A DNA stretch of 30,817 nt from positions 1-30,817 of IMG/VR virus record IMGVR_UViG_3300028025_004499; one strand, given 5' to 3'. Shown in pieces: positions 16,312-24,750 of the stretch; the stretch's first letter is position 1; each line of letters starts with the position of its first letter. Made by a program: the position numbers and the translations under genes. Below the pieces are notes generated by a model that was given only the letters and a program-made list of their open reading frames with translations, had not been told where the DNA came from and did not search any database. The stretch is from a virus.

Positions 16312-17385
16312 ATGGATGTTAGATTAGTTGAATCAATGGCTACAAGTGGTGGGTTAAAGGAGCCAGTTTTTCGTTTAGATCCCACGTTAGAGCATGTAAG
16401 TTTAGCTTGGTCAGCTGAAGATGAATCTTTAGTATTATTAGATTATAATTTAGATTACGCTTCTTTACCTGAACAACTATATCAAAATAATGGTATATAT
16501 AAAAAGACATTTTTAACATATAATGGCAAAGACTGTGAAACAGGAAAAATGTTAGAAACTGTGCTTATTGAATCTAGCCCGGAAGAAGATGCTAATTTTT
16601 TACCAGGTTTTACAAATTCTAATCAATGGATTTATAAACCAGGTTCGTTTAATTACCATCCTAATATATTAAATTTAACAAATATTGCAGACTATGCGAC
16701 TATGCCTTACGATTATAGTCAAGGCTTTACAGTAGTTAAACAATTTTTAACTTCTGGTGGAAGTATAGTTCCAAATTCACAATCTCCTTTTACAGCTTTT
16801 TATAGAGCCCCAACTTTAACTTCTTTTTTACCGTCTAATGTAGAAAATAATAAAATTTACACAGATGGTTGGTACACTAGTTACGTTATTGCTTGCAAAA
16901 CTTATACTTCAATAGGAAGTACAGTAGCTACAGGAGATATTATTTATTACCCACCACAAAGAAAGTTTTATAAAAATTTAACTGGTATTAAAGGCCCAGA
17001 ACTTACAGATCCTTTAAATCCTACATTAACTATTTTAGAAGCAGCTAATTGGTCAGTAGATGTTAAATTTACAGACTGGGTTGAATTTTTAAGAGCCAAT
17101 AGTCAAGGATCTAGTGTAGGTGAAAAAGTTTATTATTTAGAAACACAACATTTAGTTACAGTGGAATTAAACGCTGCTATTTTAAAAGAATTAAAATGCC
17201 AGTGCAGTTGCTGTGACAAACCTGATTTTAATACGTCTAATATATTGTTATACATGAAACTAATGCAAAAAAGATTAGGTTCTTATGTATTATTTAATGA
17301 AGAAAACTTTCATGAAGCTCAATGTGTGATAGAAAGTTCTAGAAAGATATGTGAAACTTCTTTATGTAATCAAAAATGTTGTTAA
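16312..17385 (+). CDS. Cysteine-cluster structural or assembly protein, unknown
   Basis: The 357-residue product is mainly beta-rich up to about residue 290, with YNGKD, TSGGS and WYTSYV segments. It then has a Cys-dense C-terminal helical part: Cys296, 298, 300 and 301 in CQCSCCDKPDF, and Cys338, 347, 352, 356 and 357 at the very end. Nine Cys within about 60 residues could bind zinc or form disulfides. Similar C-rich tails occur in small proteins next to phage head genes, but I cannot name the family. It lies between the portal and the scaffold and overlaps the next gene by ten bases. Confidence 0.8.
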   Translation: MDVRLVESMATSGGLKEPVFRLDPTLEHVSLAWSAEDESLVLLDYNLDYASLPEQLYQNNGIYKKTFLTYNGKDCETGKMLETVLIESSPEEDANFLPGFTNSNQWIYKPGSFNYHPNILNLTNIADYATMPYDYSQGFTVVKQFLTSGGSIVPNSQSPFTAFYRAPTLTSFLPSNVENNKIYTDGWYTSYVIACKTYTSIGSTVATGDIIYYPPQRKFYKNLTGIKGPELTDPLNPTLTILEAANWSVDVKFTDWVEFLRANSQGSSVGEKVYYLETQHLVTVELNAAILKELKCQCSCCDKPDFNTSNILLYMKLMQKRLGSYVLFNEENFHEAQCVIESSRKICETSLCNQKCC

Positions 17386-17897
17386 GATTTACCAATGATT
17401 TTTTAAGCACTATTTCTCAAGGTGTATCTTTATTAGCAGACATACAATTAAGTCTGGCTAAATCAGAGCCTTATTTAGGTAGTTCTAGAGAATTAGACAG
17501 AGCTTATGCTCAAAGTGTTGTCATTGCAGGTTTAATAGATTATTTGTCAAATACAGATAATTCTAATCCTGCAGAAGATGAAGCTTTATTAATGTGTTTG
17601 CGTTCTGCTATAAATAAAAATATTTGTAGAAGGCCTAGAAATGGTGTAACAGATTGGGCAAATTATCACAGTTTACCAGCAGGTCAAACCACTATAATAA
17701 AACCAACTGTAGATCCTAAAACACCACCTACACCTCCAGTAGTGCCAGAATTACCACCAGTAAATAATCCTACAGGCGAAGTACCAACAGTATTAAATAC
17801 TACTGATACTACTACAACTACAGAGGTAGAAACAACAATAGAATCTGAAACTACTGTCGAAGATTCTAATTGGGATTATTTTTATAATAGGTCTTAA
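17376..17897 (+). CDS. Helical protein with Pro/Thr-rich tail
   Basis: The 173-residue product has a helical first part (about 1-85: SQGVSLLADIQLSLAKSEP, then LDRAYAQSVVIAGLIDYL). A proline-rich linker (about 108-135, PPTPPVVPELPPV) and a Thr/Glu tail ending NWDYFYNRS follow. It may be a virion component with an exposed flexible tail. The start overlaps the preceding gene. No family recognised. Confidence 0.75.
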   Translation: MLLRFTNDFLSTISQGVSLLADIQLSLAKSEPYLGSSRELDRAYAQSVVIAGLIDYLSNTDNSNPAEDEALLMCLRSAINKNICRRPRNGVTDWANYHSLPAGQTTIIKPTVDPKTPPTPPVVPELPPVNNPTGEVPTVLNTTDTTTTTEVETTIESETTVEDSNWDYFYNRS

Positions 17898-17926
17898 AAT
17901 TTATATCACTTAAAAAAAATTATATT

Positions 17927-18352
17927 ATGTCAAAAAATAACTTATTTCAAGCAAACACTAGTATACTAGGGCAATTTTTTTCAAATGAAAAAGCTGCTCA
18001 AGAAAATTCTCCTATAGTAAGAGAAATCAGAATAGACGGCGGTGATAATATTACACCTAATTTTTTAAATGCTCATGCGTTTGTTAATTATGTTGCACCA
18101 GCAGGAAATACTGCGACAGTAAAATTCTTTATACCTCAAAAAATGGTTAATAGAAGTTTATTTAATTTAACATTAGATAACAGTAATAATACAGCTGCTA
18201 AAATATTTAATTTTAGTACTGATTATGTATTTTTAGATGAGCCTACAGGAACAAGTATTATTACAGTTGCGGGGGGTAAAGTTCAAAAATGGTTTGGTGC
18301 TATAGTTGAGAATAAACTATATTTGAGAACACAAAGCAATAGTACTAATTAA
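17927..18352 (+). CDS. Small beta-rich protein, possible head decoration protein
   Basis: The 141-residue product is mostly predicted strands: IVREIRIDGGDNI, HAFVNYVAP, ATVKFFIPQ, SLFNLTLDN and a closing WFGAIVENKLYLRTQ. It has no signal, tag or catalytic motif. Small beta-sandwich proteins just upstream of scaffold and capsid genes are often capsid decoration or assembly factors. That is by position only. Confidence 0.7.
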   Translation: MSKNNLFQANTSILGQFFSNEKAAQENSPIVREIRIDGGDNITPNFLNAHAFVNYVAPAGNTATVKFFIPQKMVNRSLFNLTLDNSNNTAAKIFNFSTDYVFLDEPTGTSIITVAGGKVQKWFGAIVENKLYLRTQSNSTN

Positions 18353-18368
18353 TTTAAAAATTATTTTT

Positions 18369-18378
18369 TAATATTTGC
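18369..18378 (+). promoter_or_regulatory. Candidate late promoter element
   Basis: TAATATTTGC, in a T-rich context and followed by AAAAATAAG, with the ATG of the scaffold gene 28 bases after the start of its GC. It is close to the Bacteroidota -7 consensus TAnnTTTG with one added spacer base. The longer leader sets it apart from the elements at 13176 and 21115. Confidence 0.4.
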
Positions 18379-18404
18379 AAATAATAATTTAAAAATAAGT
18401 TAAT

Positions 18405-19520
18405 ATGTCAGAAGAAGTAAGAAGTCTAGACGATCTACATGAAGATTTAGACCCAACACCAGTGGATCCAATTCCATCCGATCCTAACGATCCTAACCCA
18501 CCAGCTGATCCTGCTCCCGCAGACCCAGCACCAATTGACCCACCTGCAGATGGTGATCCAGCGCCTAGACCTAATTTAAATGATTACGTACCTACAGAAG
18601 ATGCTCCAGCAATAGAGCAATTTTTATCTCAATACGGAGTATTAGGAGGTATGATTCAATTTGAAGATGGAGAAGCTAAACATTTTGATGAATTATCTGA
18701 AGTAGAAAAATTTAATGTCCTTAGAGACTTATCTGTTACTACTGCTCCAGATATTGCAGAACAATATGGCTTAGATGATGCTGAAATTGATTTAATAAAC
18801 TGGGTTAGAGAGCAAAACAAACCTATTCAAGAATCTATTGAAGAATTAGCGCAAGCAAGAGCTGCTCAATTGTTAGCTTTAAATAACGCAAATTCTACAG
18901 ATTTTACTTCTATGGATGATGATGCTATTACTATGCGTTGGTTGAAAGGAAATGATCCTGAAGCAACTGAAGAGCAATTAGCAGAAGAATTATCTAAACA
19001 AAAAGAAAGTAAATTATATTCTAAAAATGCTGCAAGCCTTAGACAACAATTTGTTAATGAGCAACAAACATTAGCAAGTCAACAACAAGCTCGTGAGCAA
19101 GAAGCATACTTTGCAGAATTAGAACAAGAACGTTCTGAAATTGCTACAGCAATTAGCGGTATTAAAGATATTGCAGGTTTTGAAATTTCTGATGAAGATA
19201 AAAATGTTATTTTACATGACTTGTTAGAAGTTAATGAGCATGGAGATTCTTTATTTATGGAAGAAGTTTTTTCAGATCCAAATCGTTTATTTAAAGCTGC
19301 TTGGTTGTATAAAAATTCTGAAAATATTTTTAATCAGTTAGAAAAGTATTATAAAAATGAAATTGCAAAAGCTTATCAATCTGGTAAGACTAGCACTTTA
19401 AATGGATTCTCTTCCAACCCAGTAGGAGGAGTAAGATCTTCACAAGATGCTAAAGGCAATGATGATTCTTCTTTGAGAAAATCAAAGATTATAGACGTTG
19501 ATGATTTACACAACGACTAA
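18405..19520 (+). CDS. Scaffold-like protein (acidic, coiled coil)
   Basis: The 371-residue product sits directly upstream of the capsid gene. Residues 1-60 are acidic and proline/aspartate-rich with short repeats of the type DPxPxDP, likely disordered. The middle and C-terminus are Glu/Gln/Ala-rich helices (for example ATEEQLAEELSKQKES, and ARAAQLLALNNA), and a basic tail, SSLRKSKIIDVDDLHND, ends the protein. Acidic disordered head, long helices, and position before the major capsid protein fit an internal scaffolding protein that is removed after shell assembly. Scaffolds do not conserve sequence, so this is a context call. Confidence 0.7.
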   Translation: MSEEVRSLDDLHEDLDPTPVDPIPSDPNDPNPPADPAPADPAPIDPPADGDPAPRPNLNDYVPTEDAPAIEQFLSQYGVLGGMIQFEDGEAKHFDELSEVEKFNVLRDLSVTTAPDIAEQYGLDDAEIDLINWVREQNKPIQESIEELAQARAAQLLALNNANSTDFTSMDDDAITMRWLKGNDPEATEEQLAEELSKQKESKLYSKNAASLRQQFVNEQQTLASQQQAREQEAYFAELEQERSEIATAISGIKDIAGFEISDEDKNVILHDLLEVNEHGDSLFMEEVFSDPNRLFKAAWLYKNSENIFNQLEKYYKNEIAKAYQSGKTSTLNGFSSNPVGGVRSSQDAKGNDDSSLRKSKIIDVDDLHND

Positions 19521-19531
19521 TTTTTTAAATG

Positions 19532-19626
19532 TACCCTGGTATATTAAAAATGTTTTTTCTATATCGGGGTATTGAAATTTTTAATTAATAACAAGGGAGG
19601 CACTACCTTCCATAAAACAAAAGCAA
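19532..19626 (+). promoter_or_regulatory. Structured leader of the capsid gene
   Basis: TACCCTGGTATATTAAAAAT (19532-19551) recurs almost unchanged before the gene at 22914. GGGGTA at 19566-19571 is complementary to the TACCC. Then GGGAGG (19595-19600) pairs with CCTTCC (19606-19611) around the loop CACTA, forming a small hairpin fifteen bases upstream of the start. An A-rich stretch (AAAACAAAAGCA) precedes the ATG. This probably holds a strong promoter and a leader that tunes capsid translation. Confidence 0.45.
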
Positions 19627-21039
19627 ATGAAAATTGTAGACAGAGCAACGGTCGTTCAGCATTTAGGGGACACTAAGACTGTGCAAAATTTTGGTACTTT
19701 GTTGGGGACAAAACCTCACAAACTAGGTACTGTAGTGACAATGTATAAAAACTTGGCATTGTCAACTTTAACAGATGCGTTGAAAAACGTATATTATAAC
19801 CCTAAAAAAGATAGCAACTCTTTTGTTCCTATTAACTCTATGGTTATTGAGTGGACTATTGATGTTAACTTCATCAAAAAAGTAAAAATCGTAGGTAATA
19901 TCACAGGTAATGGTTCTAACAAAAATGTAGAATCTATCATTTTGGCTGAGCGTTACTATGATAAAAACGATACTTTTACTTTGGAAAACAAACAACAATT
20001 ATTTGTTGTAGCTCCACCAAAAAAATTAGCTCAAAATCGTTGGGAATACAAAGTAGTTTTAGTAGGTAACGACTTCACTAAAGCTATCAATACTACTTAC
20101 GCTGCAGCTGGTAAAGATACACGTTACCGTTCTAACTATCACCCAGAATTGTCTGAAAGAGGTTACTCTAAATTCATTTCTAACACTGAAACTCACCGTA
20201 ACTACTTGTCACGTCAAAGAGCTTCTGTGTCTTGGTCATCTGACTTTGCATTGCATGAAGAAGTTTACTTACAAATGGGTAAAAACGAAAAAGATGCAAA
20301 CGCATATTTCAAAATGAACAAGAAAGAAAAAGAATGTTTAGATACTTTCTTAATTTCTCGTGAGCAAAACTGTCTTTTCTCTGAAACTAACTACGATGTT
20401 AATGGTCGTTGTTTAGACCAAGATGATCACGGACGTGACATTCCTATGGGAGATGGTGTTGTTGCACAAATCGAAAGATACTGTGACAAATTTGCTTACT
20501 CTTTGTTAACTTTAGATGTATTTGATGATGTACTTTCTGCAATGAGAGAGAAATCAGAAACTCCTACAGGTAACATCTACGCAGTAGTTTGTAACGAGCG
20601 TTTCTACGACCAAGTAGGTAAATTGATGCGTAATGACTTGAAATACTTATCTCCAGCAAATGCTGCTTATTTTTATTCTAAAGCTGCAAATGGTAAAGTA
20701 AGTTTAGGTGCTGAATTTGATAGCTATACTTTCCAAGGTAATACTATTACTTTCATGCCAGATAGGGTTCTTTCTCAAGAATATCCTGAAGGTGGATACG
20801 GTATCTTCTTAGATACAGGTGCTGACCTTTCTTCTGGTCGTCCTAACGTATCTATGTTTACTTTACAAGGTTCAGAAATGATTTCTGGTACTTTAGTAGG
20901 TATGGGTGGAGTATCTGGTACTGCTTCAGGTGAAATTGCTACTTCAGTAGCTGGTTCTGAATACCACTTGTTAGGTTACTCAGGAGTTGTAGTTTTCAAC
21001 CCTTACAGATCATTTATTATCCAAGAATCTCTTGTTTAA
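19627..21039 (+). CDS. Major capsid protein
   Basis: The 470-residue product is the shell subunit. Evidence: position after the scaffold-like gene, size typical of crAss-like capsid proteins, a single-gene unit bounded by a structured leader and a terminator, and markedly different codon use from its neighbours. It uses many C-ending codons (AAC, TAC, TTC, ATC), as for a protein made in very large amounts. The start MKIVDRATVVQHLGDTKTVQ leads through a long middle domain ('FDDVLSAMREKS', 'CNERFYDQVG', 'FQGNTITFMPD') to a C-terminus 'GYSGVVVFNPYRSFI'. No obvious cleavage motif is visible at the N-terminus. An HK97 fold is assumed from the family, not seen directly. Confidence 0.88.
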   Translation: MKIVDRATVVQHLGDTKTVQNFGTLLGTKPHKLGTVVTMYKNLALSTLTDALKNVYYNPKKDSNSFVPINSMVIEWTIDVNFIKKVKIVGNITGNGSNKNVESIILAERYYDKNDTFTLENKQQLFVVAPPKKLAQNRWEYKVVLVGNDFTKAINTTYAAAGKDTRYRSNYHPELSERGYSKFISNTETHRNYLSRQRASVSWSSDFALHEEVYLQMGKNEKDANAYFKMNKKEKECLDTFLISREQNCLFSETNYDVNGRCLDQDDHGRDIPMGDGVVAQIERYCDKFAYSLLTLDVFDDVLSAMREKSETPTGNIYAVVCNERFYDQVGKLMRNDLKYLSPANAAYFYSKAANGKVSLGAEFDSYTFQGNTITFMPDRVLSQEYPEGGYGIFLDTGADLSSGRPNVSMFTLQGSEMISGTLVGMGGVSGTASGEIATSVAGSEYHLLGYSGVVVFNPYRSFIIQESLV

Positions 21040-21060
21040 TAATATCATAATTCTAAAAAG

Positions 21061-21088
21061 AGCATCGGTAACCGCCGGTGCTTTTTTT
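21061..21088 (+). terminator. Rho-independent terminator after the capsid gene
   Basis: Stem AGCATCGG (21061-21068) pairs with CCGGTGCT (21075-21082), with one G-T pair and the loop TAACCG, followed by seven T in all. It isolates the capsid gene from the following unit. Confidence 0.9.
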
Positions 21089-21114
21089 ATAACCTGAAAA
21101 ATAAAAGAATATTT

Positions 21115-21126
21115 TATAAAATTTGC
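21115..21126 (+). promoter_or_regulatory. Candidate late promoter element
   Basis: TATAAAATTTGC, then AAAAATAAG, with the ATG of the 292-residue gene 22 bases after the start of its GC. It lies directly after a strong terminator, so a promoter is needed here. It is the best-supported of the four similar elements. Confidence 0.5.
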
Positions 21127-21146
21127 CAATATAAAAATAAGTAAAT

Positions 21147-22025
21147 ATGGAAACAACAATTGAACAATTAGAAAATGGTACAGTAACTGATAGAGTTATT
21201 GAAATTAAATCTATCTACAAAAGTACTAAACAAACAGTGCAACCAGCATTTGACACAAAAATTAAATGGTGGGCAGGTGTAGAAAGACTTTCTGAAGAAC
21301 AAAAGAAAGAAAAAGATTATTACGTAGTAGTAGGTGAAACAACTTCTGATAGAGTGCACCTTAATACAAAAATTACTTTAAAAGACGGATTGATTTTTGA
21401 TTTAAATAATGCTGTGGATAAAGTTAATTGGGATTGGGTAAAACATTGCCCACAAGTAGCAATGTCATTTGCAGAGGCTCAAGCTTCTAAAGCATTATTT
21501 TATGTGCATATTGAAGGTAGAGAATCTGAAATGAGAACTCGTACTGTTGAAAAAAGACATGAAGCAGTTGCATTAGTTTTAAACGATCCAGCAACTAACT
21601 ATGTAAACAGAGCATTGCTTTTAAACATGGATATGGAGGGAGAACAACCGTCTGTTATCAAAGATTTCTTATTGGAAACAGCAGAAAAAAGCCCAGAAAA
21701 AATATTTAGAATTTACAGAGATAAAGCTATGAAAATACATTTATTGTATTTAAAAGCTAAAAAAATGTACCTTGTAAAAGTAGACCCTAGAGATAACGTA
21801 GTTACTTATGGCTCTACAATTTTAGGAATCTCTGATGATTCTGCTATTGCTTATTTACAAAGTAATGAAGATATACTTATGCTTTTAGAAAGAGATGTAA
21901 ATCCTGATTATTTTGCTTCTAAAGGAATGGAAGTACCTGCATCTACTCAAGTAGAAGAAAAAGTTCTTACACCTTTAGAAAAAGCGCAAGCTGCAAAAAG
22001 ATTAAAAGAAGAATCTAAAAATTAA
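21147..22025 (+). CDS. Virion or head-assembly protein, unknown
   Basis: The 292-residue product begins METTIEQLENG and has a beta-rich first third (WWAGVERLSEEQ, YYVVVGETTSDRVHL) with Trp-rich segments. A long helical portion follows (about 100-200: AEAQASKALFYVH, EKRHEAVALVL), then a C-terminal Lys/Glu/Ala tail. It is expressed separately from the capsid gene. Its place between the capsid gene and the ring-type genes suggests a capsid-binding or connector component. I do not recognise the family. Confidence 0.75.
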   Translation: METTIEQLENGTVTDRVIEIKSIYKSTKQTVQPAFDTKIKWWAGVERLSEEQKKEKDYYVVVGETTSDRVHLNTKITLKDGLIFDLNNAVDKVNWDWVKHCPQVAMSFAEAQASKALFYVHIEGRESEMRTRTVEKRHEAVALVLNDPATNYVNRALLLNMDMEGEQPSVIKDFLLETAEKSPEKIFRIYRDKAMKIHLLYLKAKKMYLVKVDPRDNVVTYGSTILGISDDSAIAYLQSNEDILMLLERDVNPDYFASKGMEVPASTQVEEKVLTPLEKAQAAKRLKEESKN

Positions 22026-22030
22026 TTAAT

Positions 22031-22798
22031 ATGACTGCAAAAGGAGCTTATGAAGCTATTTTAATTGAGTTAAGGAAAGCAAAAGCTCCTTCGCTTCATT
22101 TAGAGGATTATTTATATTTCATTAATAAAGCTGTACAAGAGTATATAAATGAGAGATACAATAAATTTCAAGTGTCGCAGCAAGTCACAGATGATTTATC
22201 TTTTTTAATTACATCAGATACTTTTATACCATTTGTAGGAAACCCAAATACTATAGGCTCTTATCTTAGTGATACTACAAAAGGAGTAAATATTAAAGTA
22301 GGTAAGAAATATGATTCTTCCTTTATAAGCTTTGATGCCCCGTTTAATTATTGGCATATGGCAGGTTCACATGTAACCGCTTATACAAAATTAGCACATA
22401 AATGCCATCCAGCAGGCTCAGAATTTTATTTACCTTCTAAAAAACTATCTTCTCAAACAGCCAATGGTATAATTTCTAACTCTTATTTAAAACCTAGCGG
22501 AGATAGAGTTTATCACGATTTTAATGATTCTACTAGCAATGTACCAAGATTAACATATTATTTTGGAGACAGTAGAAAATATGGTATTAAAGAGATAGTA
22601 ATAGATTATTTAAAGAAGCCTAAAGTAATTTTACTTACAAAAACAGAAGCAGATTTTATAGGGGACAATTCTGGTAATTTAGAATTTCCAGAATATGTAT
22701 GCAATGAAGTCGTAAAGAGAGCAGTAAAATTAATAATGGAGAATGCTTCAGACCCAAGATTACAAACTAATATACCTATAAATCAAACTATTGTGTAA
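22031..22798 (+). CDS. Putative neck/ring (connector) protein
   Basis: The 255-residue product opens MTAKGAYEAILIELRKAKAPSL, then 'LEDYLYFINKAVQEYINERYN' and 'QQVTDDLSFLI'. This pattern, helix, 'xLxLEDYxYxINKAxQxYxNxRYN', then 'TDDL', is familiar from a crAss-like structural protein that forms a ring below the portal. The rest is beta-rich with a C-terminal helical 'VCNEVVKRAVKLIMENASDPRLQ'. It likely joins portal and tail. The ring number cannot be settled without a structural or profile search. Confidence 0.65.
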   Translation: MTAKGAYEAILIELRKAKAPSLHLEDYLYFINKAVQEYINERYNKFQVSQQVTDDLSFLITSDTFIPFVGNPNTIGSYLSDTTKGVNIKVGKKYDSSFISFDAPFNYWHMAGSHVTAYTKLAHKCHPAGSEFYLPSKKLSSQTANGIISNSYLKPSGDRVYHDFNDSTSNVPRLTYYFGDSRKYGIKEIVIDYLKKPKVILLTKTEADFIGDNSGNLEFPEYVCNEVVKRAVKLIMENASDPRLQTNIPINQTIV

Positions 22799-22913
22799 TA
22801 CCCTGGGATTTAAAAATTATATTAGTATCATCACAACGTTTTGGGGATACCAGCTCCATTTATTATAAACCGTACGGCTACACTGGTATAAGCTTTACAC
22901 AAATTTTAAAAAA
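22799..22913 (+). promoter_or_regulatory. Structured leader before the 343-residue protein
   Basis: Begins with TACCCTGGGATTTAAAAATT (22799-22818), nearly the same as the element before the capsid gene. Further on, ATACCAG (22847-22853) pairs with CTGGTAT (22883-22889), forming a hairpin whose loop contains the palindrome CCGTACGG (22870-22877). The leader is longer than any other in this half of the window and probably controls expression of the abundant product downstream. Confidence 0.45.
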
Positions 22914-23945
22914 ATGTTTACATTATCAGACAAACAGAGGGTCTTAAACCAACCTTCAAGCGTAAGAGCCTTTACCCCAACGGGTACAGAGGTAACTGTA
23001 GCTGCTAGTATTGCGGCAACAGACAAATTTTTAATAGAAGGCTTTGGTCATTTTGACATTGCTGCTATTACTGACATTCAATGTCGTAGAGCTCGTGCTG
23101 CTGTTGCAGAAGTAGAAGATTTTGCTGTAGTTGCTCCTGCAGGTATTGCTGTAGGTGATGTTATTGAGGTAGTTATTGCTATGGATACTGCTCGCTACGA
23201 TTCTACTTTATTTGTACAAGATAGATTAGGTGGAGTTAAACCTATGGTATTTACAACAGCTCCTTTAACTGCAATTACTGCTGCTGCTATTGCTACAGCT
23301 ATTGCTGCTGGATTTACAGCTTATGTAAATACTTTTCCTAAAGGTGTTTTTCAATTAGCAGTTACTAACCCATCTGCTGGTGTAGTAAGAACTACTATTG
23401 CTACAGGTTATGAAGCTATTAGTGTAAGATCTTTTTCTATTCGTAGAAACAACCAAGGTATTGGTCTTCAACCTTTTTCTGTATTAGCTGCTACTCTTGT
23501 AACTGCTGGTTTTCAAGGTGAAGGAGTAGGTAAATTCTTAGAGGAATCTATCCGTATGAATACGCCTATTACGTCTAACGTATATGGAGTTGATAACTCA
23601 GAAACTCAAGTAGATATTCGTGGTCTTTACACTGCTGTATATTTTACAGTGCAGGCTAACTACGAAGAAAATCTTTCTACTGTGGCTGCTGATGTTAAAC
23701 CTTTAAGCGCTACTCATGACTTCGTAGTTTTCTTAAATGAGGCTACTTGTTTAGGGTTGAATAGTGCAATTAACAAATTGGCTAGAATTGCTTTTTTGAA
23801 AGTTGGTACTAATGGTATGACTTCTGCAGTTGTAGCTGCAAATGCTTTAACTCTTGCACTTGAAAAATCTGAAGTATTAATTAAAGCTGATGGATCTTCT
23901 ACAAACGTAGTATCTGGTACTGCTGCTTCTTTTATTGGAGTATAA
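22914..23945 (+). CDS. Abundant Ala/Val-rich virion protein (head or tail component)
   Basis: The 343-residue product is strongly Ala-, Val- and Thr-rich, with strand-rich repeats such as VTVAASIAATDKFL and APLTAITAAAIATAIAAGF. Codon use is skewed in the same direction as the capsid gene. It forms its own transcription unit with the special leader upstream and a terminator at 23965-23994. High copy number is therefore likely. Candidate roles are capsid auxiliary protein, head fibre or tail shell protein; the sequence does not separate these. No signal, tag or catalytic motif is seen. Confidence 0.75.
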   Translation: MFTLSDKQRVLNQPSSVRAFTPTGTEVTVAASIAATDKFLIEGFGHFDIAAITDIQCRRARAAVAEVEDFAVVAPAGIAVGDVIEVVIAMDTARYDSTLFVQDRLGGVKPMVFTTAPLTAITAAAIATAIAAGFTAYVNTFPKGVFQLAVTNPSAGVVRTTIATGYEAISVRSFSIRRNNQGIGLQPFSVLAATLVTAGFQGEGVGKFLEESIRMNTPITSNVYGVDNSETQVDIRGLYTAVYFTVQANYEENLSTVAADVKPLSATHDFVVFLNEATCLGLNSAINKLARIAFLKVGTNGMTSAVVAANALTLALEKSEVLIKADGSSTNVVSGTAASFIGV

Positions 23946-23964
23946 AAATTAATATAATAATTTT

Positions 23965-23994
23965 AAACCCTGCCCAACCCGGCGGGGTTTTTTT
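23965..23994 (+). terminator. Rho-independent terminator
   Basis: Stem AAACCCTGCC (23965-23974) pairs with GGCGGGGTTT (23981-23990), with one T-G pair and the loop CAACCC, followed by a T run. It closes the unit of the 343-residue protein. Confidence 0.92.
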
Positions 23995-24049
23995 ATTTAC
24001 TGATACTTTAAAATTTTTTATATATATTTCATAATCTAAAGATGTAAGA

Positions 24050-24748
24050 ATGACAGCAAATGAATTAGCTTCTGCAATTAAAAACCGTATATATGATGGT
24101 TTATCAGGTATTATATCTGATCAATCTATCAGCACAGACCAATTGTTTGATGAAATAGATTTAGTTAGAGCAGATTTTGTAAATAAATATGCAATGGGCT
24201 CTAAATTAAATACAAAATATTTATTGCAAAGTTTAGATAATTTAGAAATTAAATGTACAAGTTTAGCTTATACAGACGCTTGCGATGCGTTTAGATTTTC
24301 TAATGATGCTGTTCCAGCTTTAGAAGTACCAGCTTTATTAGCTACTCCTGATGATTCTGCCATAGAATATTTAGGACTTACTAACAAACAAGAAAAATTT
24401 GCAGTGTATTATTCTACTTCTGATATTATTAATCATAAAGTAAGAATTAGAACTGCTAAAAAACCTTTTGCTTGGGTAGACACTACTTTAAATACAAACG
24501 GTATGAATACTATATATTTCTTTAATATGGGTAGTCATAATCCTTTAAAATATGTTTCTTTAAGAGCTATTTTTAATCATCCTTCTGCTGTAATGTTATA
24601 CGATACAGGTTATGAAGATAGAGAATACGCTGCACCTGCGCATATGCAAATGGCTATACTTGACACAGTAACAGAAAAATATATACGTTACTACCGTCAA
24701 ATGCATACTGTACCACAACCTAATACTCAAACTGATAATATCCAATAA
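24050..24748 (+). CDS. Putative neck/ring-type structural protein
   Basis: The 232-residue product starts MTANELASAIKNRIYDGLSG, a helical start like that of other connector proteins here, followed by QLFDEIDLVRADFVNKYAMG. The middle and end are beta-rich, with 'KFAVYYSTSDIINHKVRIR' and 'HNPLKYVSLRAIFNHPSAVML'. It sits among tail-neck genes and is followed after two bases by the ferritin gene. It is likely a ring or adaptor below the portal. Its family is not recognised with confidence. Confidence 0.65.
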   Translation: MTANELASAIKNRIYDGLSGIISDQSISTDQLFDEIDLVRADFVNKYAMGSKLNTKYLLQSLDNLEIKCTSLAYTDACDAFRFSNDAVPALEVPALLATPDDSAIEYLGLTNKQEKFAVYYSTSDIINHKVRIRTAKKPFAWVDTTLNTNGMNTIYFFNMGSHNPLKYVSLRAIFNHPSAVMLYDTGYEDREYAAPAHMQMAILDTVTEKYIRYYRQMHTVPQPNTQTDNIQ

Positions 24749-24750
24749 TA

